Positions 9,000 through 18,054 of a stretch of 64,000 nucleotides of DNA are shown here, one piece after another. Source of the stretch: DATBFG01 sp036558645 (GTDB taxonomy: Bacteria; Acidobacteriota; Terriglobia; Terriglobales; Acidobacteriaceae); the NCBI GenBank assembly GCA_036558645.1, contig DATBFG010000007.1:124001-188000 (forward strand), in the 5' to 3' direction. Position numbers and translations under genes: made by a program. How positions within the stretch are numbered: the stretch's first letter is position 1; each line of letters begins with the position of its first letter. Below the pieces are notes generated by a model. The model was not told the DNA's origin, ran no database searches, and saw only the letters and a list, made by a program, of their open reading frames with translations.

Positions 9000-10427
9000 C
9001 TATTGCACGACCTGCACAAACGCCGCTGAAATATGCGGATTGAACGTGGTGTCTCCTGAATACCTGGACTGTATCCGGTGGTTGCCCACGCTCAAGGTTG
9101 AGGTCGTCAGCGATGCCTGACCATTAATCAGGTCGACGATTCCAAGAACGGTTGTACCATCCCTGAACGTCACGGTACCAGTCGGACTGCCTACTCCGCT
9201 CAGGCTGGCCGTTACCCTTGTGGTGAAGGTCACTGGCTGACCAAACTGCGAGGGGTTGGCAGACGTCTTCATCTTGATGAAGGTACCGCCAGTATTCAAA
9301 AGAATGCTCAGTGTATTTTCGCCATTGGGGACAGCCAGGTCGGGCGCCCCATCCTGGTTGAGATCCTGTACAGCAACCGCCTTCGCAGAACCCACCACAG
9401 GGTATTCCACGTGAGTTTGGAATGTCCCATCTCCATTACTCAGCAAGACACTCACCGAGTTGCCATTGCCATTAGCCGTGACCAGGTCAATCTTTCCATC
9501 GCCATTTACATCACCGGGCACGGCGGAGTACGGCCCCTTAGGAGTTGGACCGACGGGTAGCTCAACATGAGTCGTGAAGCTGCCTGTTCCGTTGCCTAGC
9601 AAGATACTTATCGAACTGCTGGTTGCATCATAGTTGGCAGTTACAAGATCTAGCTTGCCATCTTTGTTAAGATCCACCACCGTAACTGAGTTAGGACGGT
9701 TCCCCGTCGCATAGTTCACGACGGGCTGGAATGTACCGTTGCCGTTCCCGATGAACACTCCAACTGCATTGATGTTGTAGTTGGCCACGATCAGATCAGG
9801 TTTGGTATCTCCATTCACGTCTCCCGTTGCGATGGCTAATACCGTTGCACCTGTAGGGTAATCGACTTTTGGTTGGAATGTTCCGTCTCCGTTTCCGAAC
9901 AACACGCTTATGGTCTTGTCGCTGGCGTTCGCAACCGCCATGTCGAGAATTGAGTCCCCATTAAAGTCAGCAACTACAACTGACAGAGGTGTGACGCCGG
10001 TCGGATACTGCACGGGAAGCTGAAAGCTGCCGTCTCCATTTCCGAAAATCACGCTGACCGTGTTCGAATCGTGATCGGTCACGATCAGATCCTGAATGCC
10101 ATCCTCATTGATATCCACCACGGTCATCCACAATGGACATGTCCCCGACGGGAAGACCAGCTGCGGCTGAAATGATCCATCCCCATTCCCCAGAAAGATG
10201 CTTTCGGTATCGTCGTCGTAATTACCGACGACAACGTCCACCTTCTTGTCTCGATTGAAGTCGCCAATGGCCACGGACGCCGGATCGAGCCCGGTTGTGT
10301 AGTCCACGTGCGCCTGGAACTCTCCTGCAAATGCCGGCACGATGAGACTTAGCAAGAAAACCAGTGCCGCGACTAGTTTTACGAGTGTGCGCGAGGAAGC
10401 TGTTGCCACAGAATTAAGGTAAGACAT
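9000..10427 (-). CDS. Secreted FG-GAP/VCBS repeat protein with C-terminal bacterial Ig-like domain
   Basis: A 475-residue protein with a signal peptide (VKLVAALVFLLSLIVPAFAG). Seven FG-GAP/VCBS-type repeats follow, about residues 40-385, each with a D-x-N-x-DG-x-x-D calcium-binding-like loop and a GNGDGSFQ strand, for example DFNRDKKVDVVVGNYDDD and DVNGDGKIDLVTANGNGN. They predict an integrin-alpha-like beta-propeller. The last about 90 residues (PSQFGQPVTFTTRVTA ... GTVTFRDGTTVLG ... RYSGDTTFNPHIS) match the Big_3/Big_5-like Ig modules often found behind such propellers. An AAGGAG-type ribosome binding site precedes the ATG. A surface adhesion or binding role is inferred. Confidence 0.82.
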   Translation of the reverse strand: MSYLNSVATASSRTLVKLVAALVFLLSLIVPAFAGEFQAHVDYTTGLDPASVAIGDFNRDKKVDVVVGNYDDDTESIFLGNGDGSFQPQLVFPSGTCPLWMTVVDINEDGIQDLIVTDHDSNTVSVIFGNGDGSFQLPVQYPTGVTPLSVVVADFNGDSILDMAVANASDKTISVLFGNGDGTFQPKVDYPTGATVLAIATGDVNGDTKPDLIVANYNINAVGVFIGNGNGTFQPVVNYATGNRPNSVTVVDLNKDGKLDLVTANYDATSSSISILLGNGTGSFTTHVELPVGPTPKGPYSAVPGDVNGDGKIDLVTANGNGNSVSVLLSNGDGTFQTHVEYPVVGSAKAVAVQDLNQDGAPDLAVPNGENTLSILLNTGGTFIKMKTSANPSQFGQPVTFTTRVTASLSGVGSPTGTVTFRDGTTVLGIVDLINGQASLTTSTLSVGNHRIQSRYSGDTTFNPHISAAFVQVVQ

Positions 10428-10704
10428 TGCGGGAACTCCTTAGCGTCGAGATTCGGGGGTGCCGAGCGTAGCATTCTCGCTGGCGGGGAAGGATTGGTGC
10501 GGCCAGGAAAAGGCGGATGGAAGTCTGACTGTTATTCAGTCTGCTGTCAAGCGAAGCGTTGATCGTGCCCGCATTGCAAAGTTTTGCAACGGTCTCTACC
10601 GAGCATGCATAGCTTCGTCTAAGTACGGCAGGGCGGCTCTGTTATAAGTTGGAAATTGTGGCTAGGATTGATACATTCTCTGCAGCCATCTTGGAGGCGT
10701 GTAC

Positions 10705-10998
10705 ATGTCGTGGGTAGTGAAGCTGGAAGACGATCTGGGCGAGCGGAGCGATTGGGTTATGCTGCACGGTGTAATCCCCGCCCGCGAAGAACGCACTTTT
10801 CCGTTTCTCCGCGGCATTGACCCGTACGGAAAGACCGTTTTCAATCATTTGCAAATGGAATGTTTTCTGGAGGAATGGGAGCGCGTGCACGACCGTGCGC
10901 TCGACGATCCGCAGAAGGATGCGTGGCAGAAGATCAAAGAAATGGCCCAGACTTGCAAGGAAGATCGCGATCTTTATCTGCGCTTTGTGGGAAACTGA
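10705..10998 (+). CDS. Small conserved-looking soluble protein, function unknown (97 aa)
   Basis: The ATG at 10705 is chosen over a GTG at 10699 because the GGAGG at 10693-10697 lies 7 bases before the ATG but only 1 base before the GTG. The product begins MSWVVKLEDDLGERSDWVM, is acidic and rich in Trp, Glu and Asp, and has no signal peptide or membrane segment. Its second half is predicted helical (LQMECFLEEWERVHDRA). It converges on ruvA with 9 bases between stops. I do not recognise a family. Confidence 0.6.
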   Translation: MSWVVKLEDDLGERSDWVMLHGVIPAREERTFPFLRGIDPYGKTVFNHLQMECFLEEWERVHDRALDDPQKDAWQKIKEMAQTCKEDRDLYLRFVGN

Positions 10999-11007
10999 GC
11001 GCCCCGC

Positions 11008-11595
11008 TTACTTCGATAGCGTATTCAACGTTTCGCGAAAGATTGCTTCAAAGGAATCCTTCTTTCCATTCTTCGTGACCGCACTCAGAGCTCGCTCAGC
11101 CACCGGACGCTGGTAGCCAAGGTTCATCAACGCCGACAGCACATCCTCTTCTACAGGGCCGAGTGCCTCCGGTGCAGACGGCTCGCCCGGAACAACCGCC
11201 AGTTTGTCTCGCAACTCTAAAACCATCCGCTCCGCGGTCTTTTTCCCGATGCCTGGAATTCGGGTTAAGCGAGCTACATCGTTGCCGCGGATTGCTCCCA
11301 CCATTTCATCAGCCGCCATGCCACTCAGGATGGTGATCGCCAGCTTAGGGCCGATCCCGCTCACGGTCAGCAACTTTTCGAAGAGTTGTTTCTCCGCCGG
11401 ACGCAAGAAGCCGTAGAGGGCAATCTGATCTTCTCTTACGTGGGTGTGAATGTGCAACGAGATTTCCGTCCCGACTGCCGGCAGCTCGGAATAAGTAGGA
11501 ATACTGATGCTTACGTCGTATCCGACGCCGCCGGTATCGACCACCGCCTGGTTCGGATGTTTGACCAGCAACCTTCCCCGCAAATGGGCAATCAT
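11008..11595 (-). CDS. ruvA: Holliday junction branch migration protein RuvA
   Basis: 195 residues, a normal RuvA length. The N-terminal OB-fold starts MIAHLRGRLLVKHPNQAVV, with GGVGYDVSIS typical of the family. Two helix-hairpin-helix motifs follow: VSGIGPKLAITIL near residues 78-90 and IPGIGKKTAERMVLEL near 113-128. A short linker leads to the RuvB-contacting C-terminal domain (VLSALMNLGYQRPVAERAL). RuvA tetramers bind four-way junctions and load the RuvB motor. ruvB and ruvC are not in the window. It lies 42 bases downstream of thrS on the same strand and may share its transcript. Confidence 0.97.
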   Translation of the reverse strand: MIAHLRGRLLVKHPNQAVVDTGGVGYDVSISIPTYSELPAVGTEISLHIHTHVREDQIALYGFLRPAEKQLFEKLLTVSGIGPKLAITILSGMAADEMVGAIRGNDVARLTRIPGIGKKTAERMVLELRDKLAVVPGEPSAPEALGPVEEDVLSALMNLGYQRPVAERALSAVTKNGKKDSFEAIFRETLNTLSK

Positions 11596-11637
11596 CGAGA
11601 GCTATTGTAGACGCAGCCTCACCGATTGGGAGGTTCG

Positions 11638-13584
11638 CTATAGAGTCGGTGTCTTATCCGCAATGAGTTTTGCGATCTTGGCGACGAAATCGGTCGCTGG
11701 CATGTCCTCCGTCTTCTCTTTTCCGCGAGTGCGGACGTTGACCTTGTTGGCTTCCGCTTCTTTGTCGCCTACGACCAGGAGGAATGGAACTTTCTGCAGC
11801 GCATGCTCGCGGATTTTGGCATTCATCTTTTCGTTGCGAGCGTCAACTGCCACACGGACGCCTGCTGCCTTTAGTTGATCAGCCACTCGATTCGCGTAAT
11901 CAACGTGCCGCTCCGCAATAGGAATCATCACGGCCTGTGAGGGTGATAGCCAAACCGGGAACGCTCCGGCGTAGTGTTCGATCAAAACGCCGAAGAAGCG
12001 CTCGACGGAGCCATACAGGGCGCGATGCACCATGACCGGCTGCTTGCGCGAACCGTCCTCCGCGACGTATTCGAGTCCGAAGCGCTGCGGCAGGTTGAAG
12101 TCGAACTGCACAGTAGAAAGCTGCCACAACCGGCCGATAGCGTCCACCAGCTTAATGTCGATCTTAGGCCCGTAAAACGCGGCCTCGCCAGGGATGACCT
12201 TGTACTCGATATTAAGGCGCTTGAGAACTTTTTCCAGCGAGTCGGTGGCGAACTTCCACTGCTCCTCGCTGCCTACAAAGTTCTTGCGGTCTTCCGGATT
12301 CCAGGTAGAAAGCTCGGTCTGGAATTTGTCGAAGCCGAAATCACGAAGAACGTCGCGCGCAAACTCCACGCAATCGGCGATTTCCTTTTCGATCTGCTCC
12401 GGCATACAGAAGATGTGCGCATCGTCCTGGGTGAAACCACGCACGCGCAACAAGCCATGCATCACACCAGAACGTTCGTAGCGATAGACCGTCCCCAACT
12501 CGCCTAGCCGCACCGGAAGGTCGCGGTAGGACTTTAGCGAGTCTTTATAAATCAGAATGTGGAACGGGCAGTTCATGGGCTTCATGCGGTATTCCGCGTC
12601 ATCAAGCTCCATGAGGTCGAACATGTTCTGTGCGTAATAACCTTCGTGACCGGAGGTCTGCCACAACTGTCGCCTCGCGACGTGCGGCGTGTAAACGAGT
12701 GAGTATCCGCGGCGGATGTACTCGTTGCGCATCCAGTCTTCCATCTCTTTGCGGATGATGCCGCCCTTGGGATGCCAGAAGATCAGCCCGGGACCGGCGA
12801 GTTCCTGGATGGAGAAAAGGTCAAGCTGCCGGCCTAAGACGCGATGATCGCGCTTCTTGGCCTCTTCGATATTGTGCAGGTATTGATCAAGCTCTTTCTT
12901 TGAATAAAAAGACGTACCGTAGATGCGCTGCAGTTGCGGGTTCTTCTCATCCCCGAGCCAGTAGGCGCCGGCGATGTTGAGCAGCTTGAAGGCCTTGATT
13001 TTGCCCGTTGCGGGGACGTGCGGCCCGCGGCAAAAATCAGTGAACTTCCCAGTGCGATAGATGGAGATTCTTTCATCGGGCTTGGTGAATTGCTCGATGA
13101 AATGGCACTTCATGAAATCGCCTTCCTGCTTGAATTCACTCAGGCCCTGCTCCCGAGGCAAGAACTCTCGCGCGTAGGGGATGTTCTGCTCCACCAGTTC
13201 CTGCATCTTGTTTTCGATCTTCTGGAGATCGTCGGGAGTAAACGGCGTCGGCCGATAGAAGTCGTAGAAGAATCCACTCTCGGTCGCGGGACCGTGACCG
13301 AGCTTGGTCTCAGGAAAGAGCTCGAGCACAGCCGCCGCCAATAAGTGTGCCGAAGAATGCCGGAAAACCTGGAGCGCCTCGGGATCCTTTTCGGTCAGGA
13401 TGCGGATGTCGGTGTCTCTCTCCAGCGGGCGAGTAAGATCGATTAGATCGCCGTTCGTCTTGGCGACTAGCGCCGCGTCGGCAAGGCGCGGGCTGATCGA
13501 CTTGGCGACGTCGAGCGCAGTCGAGCCCTTAGGTAGTTCCTTGGTGCTGCCGTCGGGCAGCTTGATGTGAATGCTTTCTGGCAT
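11638..13584 (-). CDS. thrS: Threonine--tRNA ligase
   Basis: 648 residues, the standard bacterial length. It has an N-terminal TGS domain (IHIKLPDGSTKELPKGSTALDVA), then the editing-type second domain with the zinc-site start HSSAHLLAAAV. The class II catalytic core has the zinc-binding MNCPFHILIYK and motif 2 RYERSGVMHGLLRVRGFTQDD, and motif 3 is ALYGSVERFFGVLIEHYAG. The C-terminal anticodon-binding domain follows (WLSPSQAVMIPIAERHVDYA). It charges tRNA-Thr and edits mischarged Ser-tRNA. A large intergenic inverted repeat lies upstream (13667-13789). No T-box-like leader was recognised. Confidence 0.97.
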   Translation of the reverse strand: MPESIHIKLPDGSTKELPKGSTALDVAKSISPRLADAALVAKTNGDLIDLTRPLERDTDIRILTEKDPEALQVFRHSSAHLLAAAVLELFPETKLGHGPATESGFFYDFYRPTPFTPDDLQKIENKMQELVEQNIPYAREFLPREQGLSEFKQEGDFMKCHFIEQFTKPDERISIYRTGKFTDFCRGPHVPATGKIKAFKLLNIAGAYWLGDEKNPQLQRIYGTSFYSKKELDQYLHNIEEAKKRDHRVLGRQLDLFSIQELAGPGLIFWHPKGGIIRKEMEDWMRNEYIRRGYSLVYTPHVARRQLWQTSGHEGYYAQNMFDLMELDDAEYRMKPMNCPFHILIYKDSLKSYRDLPVRLGELGTVYRYERSGVMHGLLRVRGFTQDDAHIFCMPEQIEKEIADCVEFARDVLRDFGFDKFQTELSTWNPEDRKNFVGSEEQWKFATDSLEKVLKRLNIEYKVIPGEAAFYGPKIDIKLVDAIGRLWQLSTVQFDFNLPQRFGLEYVAEDGSRKQPVMVHRALYGSVERFFGVLIEHYAGAFPVWLSPSQAVMIPIAERHVDYANRVADQLKAAGVRVAVDARNEKMNAKIREHALQKVPFLLVVGDKEAEANKVNVRTRGKEKTEDMPATDFVAKIAKLIADKTPTL

Positions 13585-13666
13585 GGATGTCTAAAGTTTA
13601 CAACAAGGCCTGCGAGAGATGCCCCTCGGTTAAAGGGGTTAGGGACTATTGCATCAAACTGCGGCT

Positions 13667-13789
13667 CTGTCATCTTGAGCGAAGCGATGGCAGTGCCGAG
13701 CGCAGTCGAAAGACCCTGTGTTAACCATTCATCTTGCACATCGAAACAAAAGGTCCCTCGACTCCGCTGCGCTTCGCTCGGGATGACAG
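13667..13789. repeat. Long imperfect inverted repeat between the M2 peptidase gene and thrS
   Basis: The left arm begins CTGTCATCTTGAGCGAAGCG at 13667. The right arm ends CGCTTCGCTCGGGATGACAG at 13789, which is its reverse complement apart from a TT/CC change. Inner parts of the arms (GTCGAAAGACC and GGTCCCTCGAC) also pair. Elements with this wording are familiar from Acidobacteriota intergenic regions. It could fold into a long hairpin in RNA, lies downstream of the peptidase gene, and has no U-tract. Its mobility or function is unknown. Confidence 0.75.
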
Positions 13790-13808
13790 GCTATTTACGC
13801 ATCGTCGG

Positions 13809-15602
13809 CTACCACCCTACCTTCTGCCCCTTGTTCTGCTCATCCAGCCATTTTTGCAGCGGGGCGAAGTATTCCAGCAAAGCTCCGGCATCCATCTGAC
13901 GCTCGCCGGTCAACGCTTCCAGGGCATCGGGCCACGGTTTGCTCTGTCCCATCTCGAGCATTTTGCTGAACTTCGCTCCCGCCTCTTTCGATCCAAAGAA
14001 CGTGCAGCGATTCAGCTGGCCACTGTATCCGGACTCGCGGCACAACGCGCGATAGAACTGAAACTCGAGAATGTGGGCCAGGAAATATCGCGTGTACGGC
14101 ACGTTTGCCGCGACGTGATACTTTGCTGCAGGATCGAAATCGGCCTCGCTACGCTCCACCGGCGGGACGATGCCCTCATACTTCAACCGCATATCCCACC
14201 ACGCCTGGTTGTAGTTGGCGGGAGTGATTTCGCCGGAAAATACCTTCCATCTCCACTGATCAATCAGCAAACCGAAGGGCAGGAAGGCCACGCGGTCGAG
14301 TGCCTGCTTCAGGAGTTCCGGAACGTCGTTGCTCCCCTGCGGTACTTGCTGCAGGAGGCCGACTTTGTTCAAGTACTCGGGTGTTATGGCCAGAGCAATC
14401 GCATCGCCGATGGCTTCGTGAAATCCGTCATTCGCGCCATTCTGAAATAAAGGAGGCTGATTTTTGTAAGCCCGTTGATAAAAGTTATGGCCGAGTTCGT
14501 GATGAATGGTAACGAAGTCCTCACCGCGAATCTGCAGACAAACCTTGATGCGCAGATCATCCTGGTTGTCGAGATCCCATGCGCTGGCGTGACAGACGAC
14601 ATCGCGATCTGCCGGTTTAGTGAAAAGAGATCGAGTCCAGAAGGTTTCCGGCAGTGGAACGAAGCCCATCGAGGTAAAAAATCCTTCGCCGTACTTCACC
14701 ATGCCTTTGGCGTCAAGATTTTTGGCCCGAAGCAGCGCGCTCAGATCATAGTCATTATTGCCTTCCGGCAGCCCCAGCAGGGGGTAGATGTTCCCCCACT
14801 CCTGCGCCCATGGATTGCCCAGCAGGTCGGCGCGGATCGGTCCATCGGGTGAAACCACATTCGGTCCATACTTCGCCACCAAACGCGACCGGACGTAAGT
14901 ATGCAGCGATAGATATAGGGGCTGAACTTGTTGCCACAGCCGCTCAAGCTCGGCGCTGAACTGATCGGGTGACATGTCGTAATTCGAACGCCACATTGCC
15001 CCAACATCTTTGAATCCCATCTCGCGAGCGCCCTGGTTCGAGAGCTCGACGAAACGCGCGTAGCGCTTGCGCATGGGCGGAGAGATCTTGTGCCATCCGA
15101 TCCAAACGTCTTTGAGCTCGTCGGGATTGCGGCTCTCGCTCATCAGCTTTTCGATACCAGTGATGTCGAGGCAGTCGTCCGGCTTGCGGCAATACTTGCC
15201 GCGTCCGTAGTCCCCTTCAAGCGAGGTGCCAATCTGCGTCATCTCTTTTCGCAGCGTCGGATCCTTTGGCGCGGGGGCAGTGAGCAACAGGCGCAACAGC
15301 ATGAATTTGCGGGCGAGCTCCGGAGACATTTTGAGGCTGTCAAACCGCTTGGCCTGCTCGGCCAACTCGGTCGTCGCTGCCGTAGCTTCGTCGATGGCGT
15401 CGGCGGCGAGGGCCTCCGTGTCCTCGGTGATGAAGTTCGACTGCACCCATGTCGCGCGATTCCCCTTGATCGCCAGATCGTTCAGCCGAGTCTCAGCCTG
15501 CTTCATGAATTGCTCGGCTTCGGCTACGGTGGGCTTCGACTTTGACTGGGAAAACAGCGGGAGACATACCAATAAAAGAAGAGGGACGATAGCAGCCTTC
15601 AT
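13809..15602 (-). CDS. Peptidase family M2 (angiotensin-converting-enzyme-like) zinc dipeptidyl carboxypeptidase
   Basis: 597 residues, close to a single ACE domain. It starts with a signal peptide (MKAAIVPLLLLVCLPLFSQS) and is therefore probably periplasmic or secreted. The zinc motif HELGH is at residues 368-372 in the context IHHELGHNFYQRAYK. The downstream glutamate ligand motif FHEAIGDAIALAI lies about 24 residues further on, as expected for gluzincins of family M2. C-terminal YTRYFLAHILEFQFYRALC is also a family hallmark. M2 enzymes remove C-terminal dipeptides; the substrate here is unknown. No operon partner is evident, and the inverted repeat at 13667-13789 follows it. Confidence 0.93.
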   Translation of the reverse strand: MKAAIVPLLLLVCLPLFSQSKSKPTVAEAEQFMKQAETRLNDLAIKGNRATWVQSNFITEDTEALAADAIDEATAATTELAEQAKRFDSLKMSPELARKFMLLRLLLTAPAPKDPTLRKEMTQIGTSLEGDYGRGKYCRKPDDCLDITGIEKLMSESRNPDELKDVWIGWHKISPPMRKRYARFVELSNQGAREMGFKDVGAMWRSNYDMSPDQFSAELERLWQQVQPLYLSLHTYVRSRLVAKYGPNVVSPDGPIRADLLGNPWAQEWGNIYPLLGLPEGNNDYDLSALLRAKNLDAKGMVKYGEGFFTSMGFVPLPETFWTRSLFTKPADRDVVCHASAWDLDNQDDLRIKVCLQIRGEDFVTIHHELGHNFYQRAYKNQPPLFQNGANDGFHEAIGDAIALAITPEYLNKVGLLQQVPQGSNDVPELLKQALDRVAFLPFGLLIDQWRWKVFSGEITPANYNQAWWDMRLKYEGIVPPVERSEADFDPAAKYHVAANVPYTRYFLAHILEFQFYRALCRESGYSGQLNRCTFFGSKEAGAKFSKMLEMGQSKPWPDALEALTGERQMDAGALLEYFAPLQKWLDEQNKGQKVGW

Positions 15603-15647
15603 GAAACCTCCAGAAAATTTGAACTGGAGATTATAAGACGTCCGGGC

Positions 15648-16496
15648 TTATGTGTTGTGTGATGAGTAATACAACTCTTCCATCGCCAGCTTCACCTTCG
15701 CTGCCAGCGCTTCCATGTCATGCCCTTTCAATCCAACGGTGGAGATCGGCTTTCCTACGCGCATCTCCAGCGGCCTGCATTTGATGTGGTAGGTATTCAT
15801 GGGGAGAAGTTCAAAGGTTCCCACCAGGGCGACCGGAACGATATCTGCCTGGGCCTTGATCGCTAGGAAGAACGCACCGGGCTGGAATGGCTTGATCTCG
15901 CCGTCCGGGGTGCGACCGCCCTCCGGGAAAATTACCAAGGGCATGCCGGTCCTCAGACTCTTTAACGCTGATTTAATCTGCCCAACCGAGCGGGATGGCT
16001 CTTGCTGATTGATGCATACTTGCCCCGACCGCTTCAAATGCCAACCGATGATCGGGTAAGCCAATAATTCACTCTTAAACAGTATGCGGAATTGGAAGGG
16101 CAAGTTCACATAGAGAACTGGTATATCGAGGGCGGAGGCGTGGTTCACTGCGTACACGTACGGTCTCTTGGTATCAATCTTCTCGAGGCCGGTCACCTTG
16201 ACCGGAGAGCAGATCGTTTTCATAATCATCTGCGACCAGGCTGTTGCGAAGGAGTGAAGGATTCTTCCCTTGTCCCCGAAAAGCGAAACTGGAATTGAGA
16301 CGAGCCCCATTACCACCGTGTACATCCATATCAGCGGATCGAAGACGAGGTAAGAACGCACACGGCTGAGAATGCCGTAGCCAACCTTGCGGTGGCTAGA
16401 ACTCTCTGAGCGGATTTCCTTTTCACTAAGCGAAGATCCTGCGTCGAGTTCAGTTGTTTTCAGCGGTACCACGATGTTTTTAGATGCGAACGCCAA
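15648..16496 (-). CDS. plsC: 1-acyl-sn-glycerol-3-phosphate acyltransferase (PlsC/LPLAT family)
   Basis: 282 residues read from a TTG start at 16496 that overlaps the end of folC by 17 bases, suggesting translational coupling. A hydrophobic segment lies near residues 50-72 (YLVFDPLIWMYTVVMGLVSI). The acyltransferase catalytic motif NHxxxxD is NHASALD at 118-124, and the substrate-binding motif FPEGGRT is at 190-196. The enzyme would acylate lysophosphatidate to phosphatidate at the inner membrane. An ATG further in cannot be excluded as the true start, because no strong ribosome binding site was seen. Confidence 0.88.
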   Translation of the reverse strand: MAFASKNIVVPLKTTELDAGSSLSEKEIRSESSSHRKVGYGILSRVRSYLVFDPLIWMYTVVMGLVSIPVSLFGDKGRILHSFATAWSQMIMKTICSPVKVTGLEKIDTKRPYVYAVNHASALDIPVLYVNLPFQFRILFKSELLAYPIIGWHLKRSGQVCINQQEPSRSVGQIKSALKSLRTGMPLVIFPEGGRTPDGEIKPFQPGAFFLAIKAQADIVPVALVGTFELLPMNTYHIKCRPLEMRVGKPISTVGLKGHDMEALAAKVKLAMEELYYSSHNT

Positions 16497-17829
16497 TCAG
16501 CCGCATCGCCTCTCCTACAAGGTAAATCGAACCAGTAATAACTACGACTCCAAACGGACTGGCTGAGATGCGGGCCTGTTCCAGTGCCCCCCCGACCGGT
16601 TCGGCGTCTTGGATCTCGCTGTTTATGCGCGCGGCGGCCCTTATCTCTGCCGGAGAGGCGGACCTCGGATTTTCTGCCCGCGTCAAGATTACCCGGTCAG
16701 CCAGCGGGAATAGGATCTCCGCCATTTCGCCGATCGCTTTGTCACGCATGGCCCCGAACACGATCGTCAGGGACCTACCTTCATACATCGTCGAAAGAGT
16801 GGAGCGTAGTGCCCAAGCTCCCGCGGGATTGTGCGCGACATCGAACACATATTCTGGAGCATCCTGCGTTGGAGGTATAACCTCGAATCGGCCCGGCCAT
16901 CGAGTATCGCGGATGCCACGCTCGATTGAGTCGGGTGTCACTGCAAAACCCTGCTTGCCAAGTTCCTCCGCAGCCGCAATCGCAAGCGCGACGTTTCGCA
17001 ATTGATGCCGACCGATGAGCGGGCTCTGCACCAGAATCTCCCTGTTCCCCACCTGCAGCGGATATCGCGATACCGGCCTTGAATCCCTTGTATGCGCCTC
17101 CAGATATTCTGCACTTGCCGGAGACACTGGTGGCACGTACGGAACTGCGTTTACGGCGCGTGCCTCGAGTTCAAGAATCGTATTGCCGATCACATCATTC
17201 GCTTGCGGTGTCTGAGGCAGCGTCACGACGACTCCGTTTCGTCGAATGACGCCAGCTTTTTCCCGGGCGATCTCAGCTATGGTGTCGCCCAAGAATTTCT
17301 GATGGTCCAGGGAAATATCAGTAATCACGCTGACGAGCGGTTCGACCACATTGGTAGCGTCCAGGCGTCCACCCATCCCGACTTCCAGTACTGCAATTTC
17401 AACTGCGCTTTGTGCGAAATGCTCGAATGCTATTGCCGTCAACATTTCGAAAAAGCTCGGATGCCAGGGAAGGTCGCCTTCACCGACCAGTCGCTCAGCC
17501 GTGCGGTCGACGACATCATGCAATAGCGCGAACTGATCATCACTGATCGGCTGCCCATCGATCTGGATGCGTTCGTTAATCCGTATCAGGTGCGGTGATG
17601 TGTAAAGGCCCGTCCGCAAACCCGAGGCCTGCAAGATGGAAACCAGCGTCGCAGCCGTGGAGCCTTTCCCATTCGTGCCTGCGATCAGCACGCTGGGAAA
17701 CCTTTGTTCCGGCTGATTCAATGCTGCGAGGAGCACTCGCATATGCGCCAAGTCGAACTTGTGCGATGGCGTCTGGGCTAACTCATGGCCTAGCGCATAC
17801 ATTCGTTCGACTGCCGATTGGTAAGACAT
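16480..17829 (-). CDS. folC: Bifunctional folylpolyglutamate synthase/dihydrofolate synthase
   Basis: 449 residues from the ATG at 17829 (MSYQSAVERMYALGHEL). A TTG ten codons upstream is possible but lies in repeat-like intergenic sequence. The Mur-ligase type P-loop GTNGKGSTAATL begins at residue 51. The Mur ligase middle region has the metal-site stretch ITDISLDHQKFLGDTIAEIAREKAG, and the C-terminal domain contains FDVAHNPAGAWALR. It links glutamate to dihydropteroate and folates. It lies downstream of accD and overlaps plsC, so accD-folC-plsC looks like a lipid/folate operon, as accD-folC is in many bacteria. Confidence 0.95.
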   Translation of the reverse strand: MSYQSAVERMYALGHELAQTPSHKFDLAHMRVLLAALNQPEQRFPSVLIAGTNGKGSTAATLVSILQASGLRTGLYTSPHLIRINERIQIDGQPISDDQFALLHDVVDRTAERLVGEGDLPWHPSFFEMLTAIAFEHFAQSAVEIAVLEVGMGGRLDATNVVEPLVSVITDISLDHQKFLGDTIAEIAREKAGVIRRNGVVVTLPQTPQANDVIGNTILELEARAVNAVPYVPPVSPASAEYLEAHTRDSRPVSRYPLQVGNREILVQSPLIGRHQLRNVALAIAAAEELGKQGFAVTPDSIERGIRDTRWPGRFEVIPPTQDAPEYVFDVAHNPAGAWALRSTLSTMYEGRSLTIVFGAMRDKAIGEMAEILFPLADRVILTRAENPRSASPAEIRAAARINSEIQDAEPVGGALEQARISASPFGVVVITGSIYLVGEAMRLIGVRI

Positions 17830-17833
17830 TCTG

Positions 17834-18034
17834 GTCTTTGTTCTTTCGTCGTTGGCCAACAGATAGACCTGGTCTCCAACTGATCCTCAATATTTAGGTT
17901 AACAGGATCGCAAACGACCTTCGAGATTACAGCACTAGACCGCAAGAAATGCGTGTTGAAAGGCCACTGCTGGCAGGAAGATGGAGACTTTGGTCTTTGT
18001 CGTTGGTCGCTTTGATTGACCACGAACCAACGAC
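17834..18034. repeat. Scattered intergenic repeat words and a 9-bp inverted repeat between folC and accD
   Basis: GTCGTTGGT (17999-18007) and ACCAACGAC (18026-18034) form a perfect inverted repeat with an 18-base loop. Related words, GGTCTTTG and TCGTCGTTGGCC, recur at 17834-17858 just before the folC start. The sequence around 18020-18050 is a run of near-copies of CGACCAA/CGAACGA. It looks like degenerate intergenic repeat material rather than coding sequence. Confidence 0.5.
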
Positions 18035-18054
18035 CAATGACGAACGACCGAGCC

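Noticed and set aside
11974..12507. A 177-residue plus-strand frame inside thrS
   Set aside because: It is antisense to a clearly identified threonyl-tRNA synthetase and has no ribosome binding site or recognisable motif.
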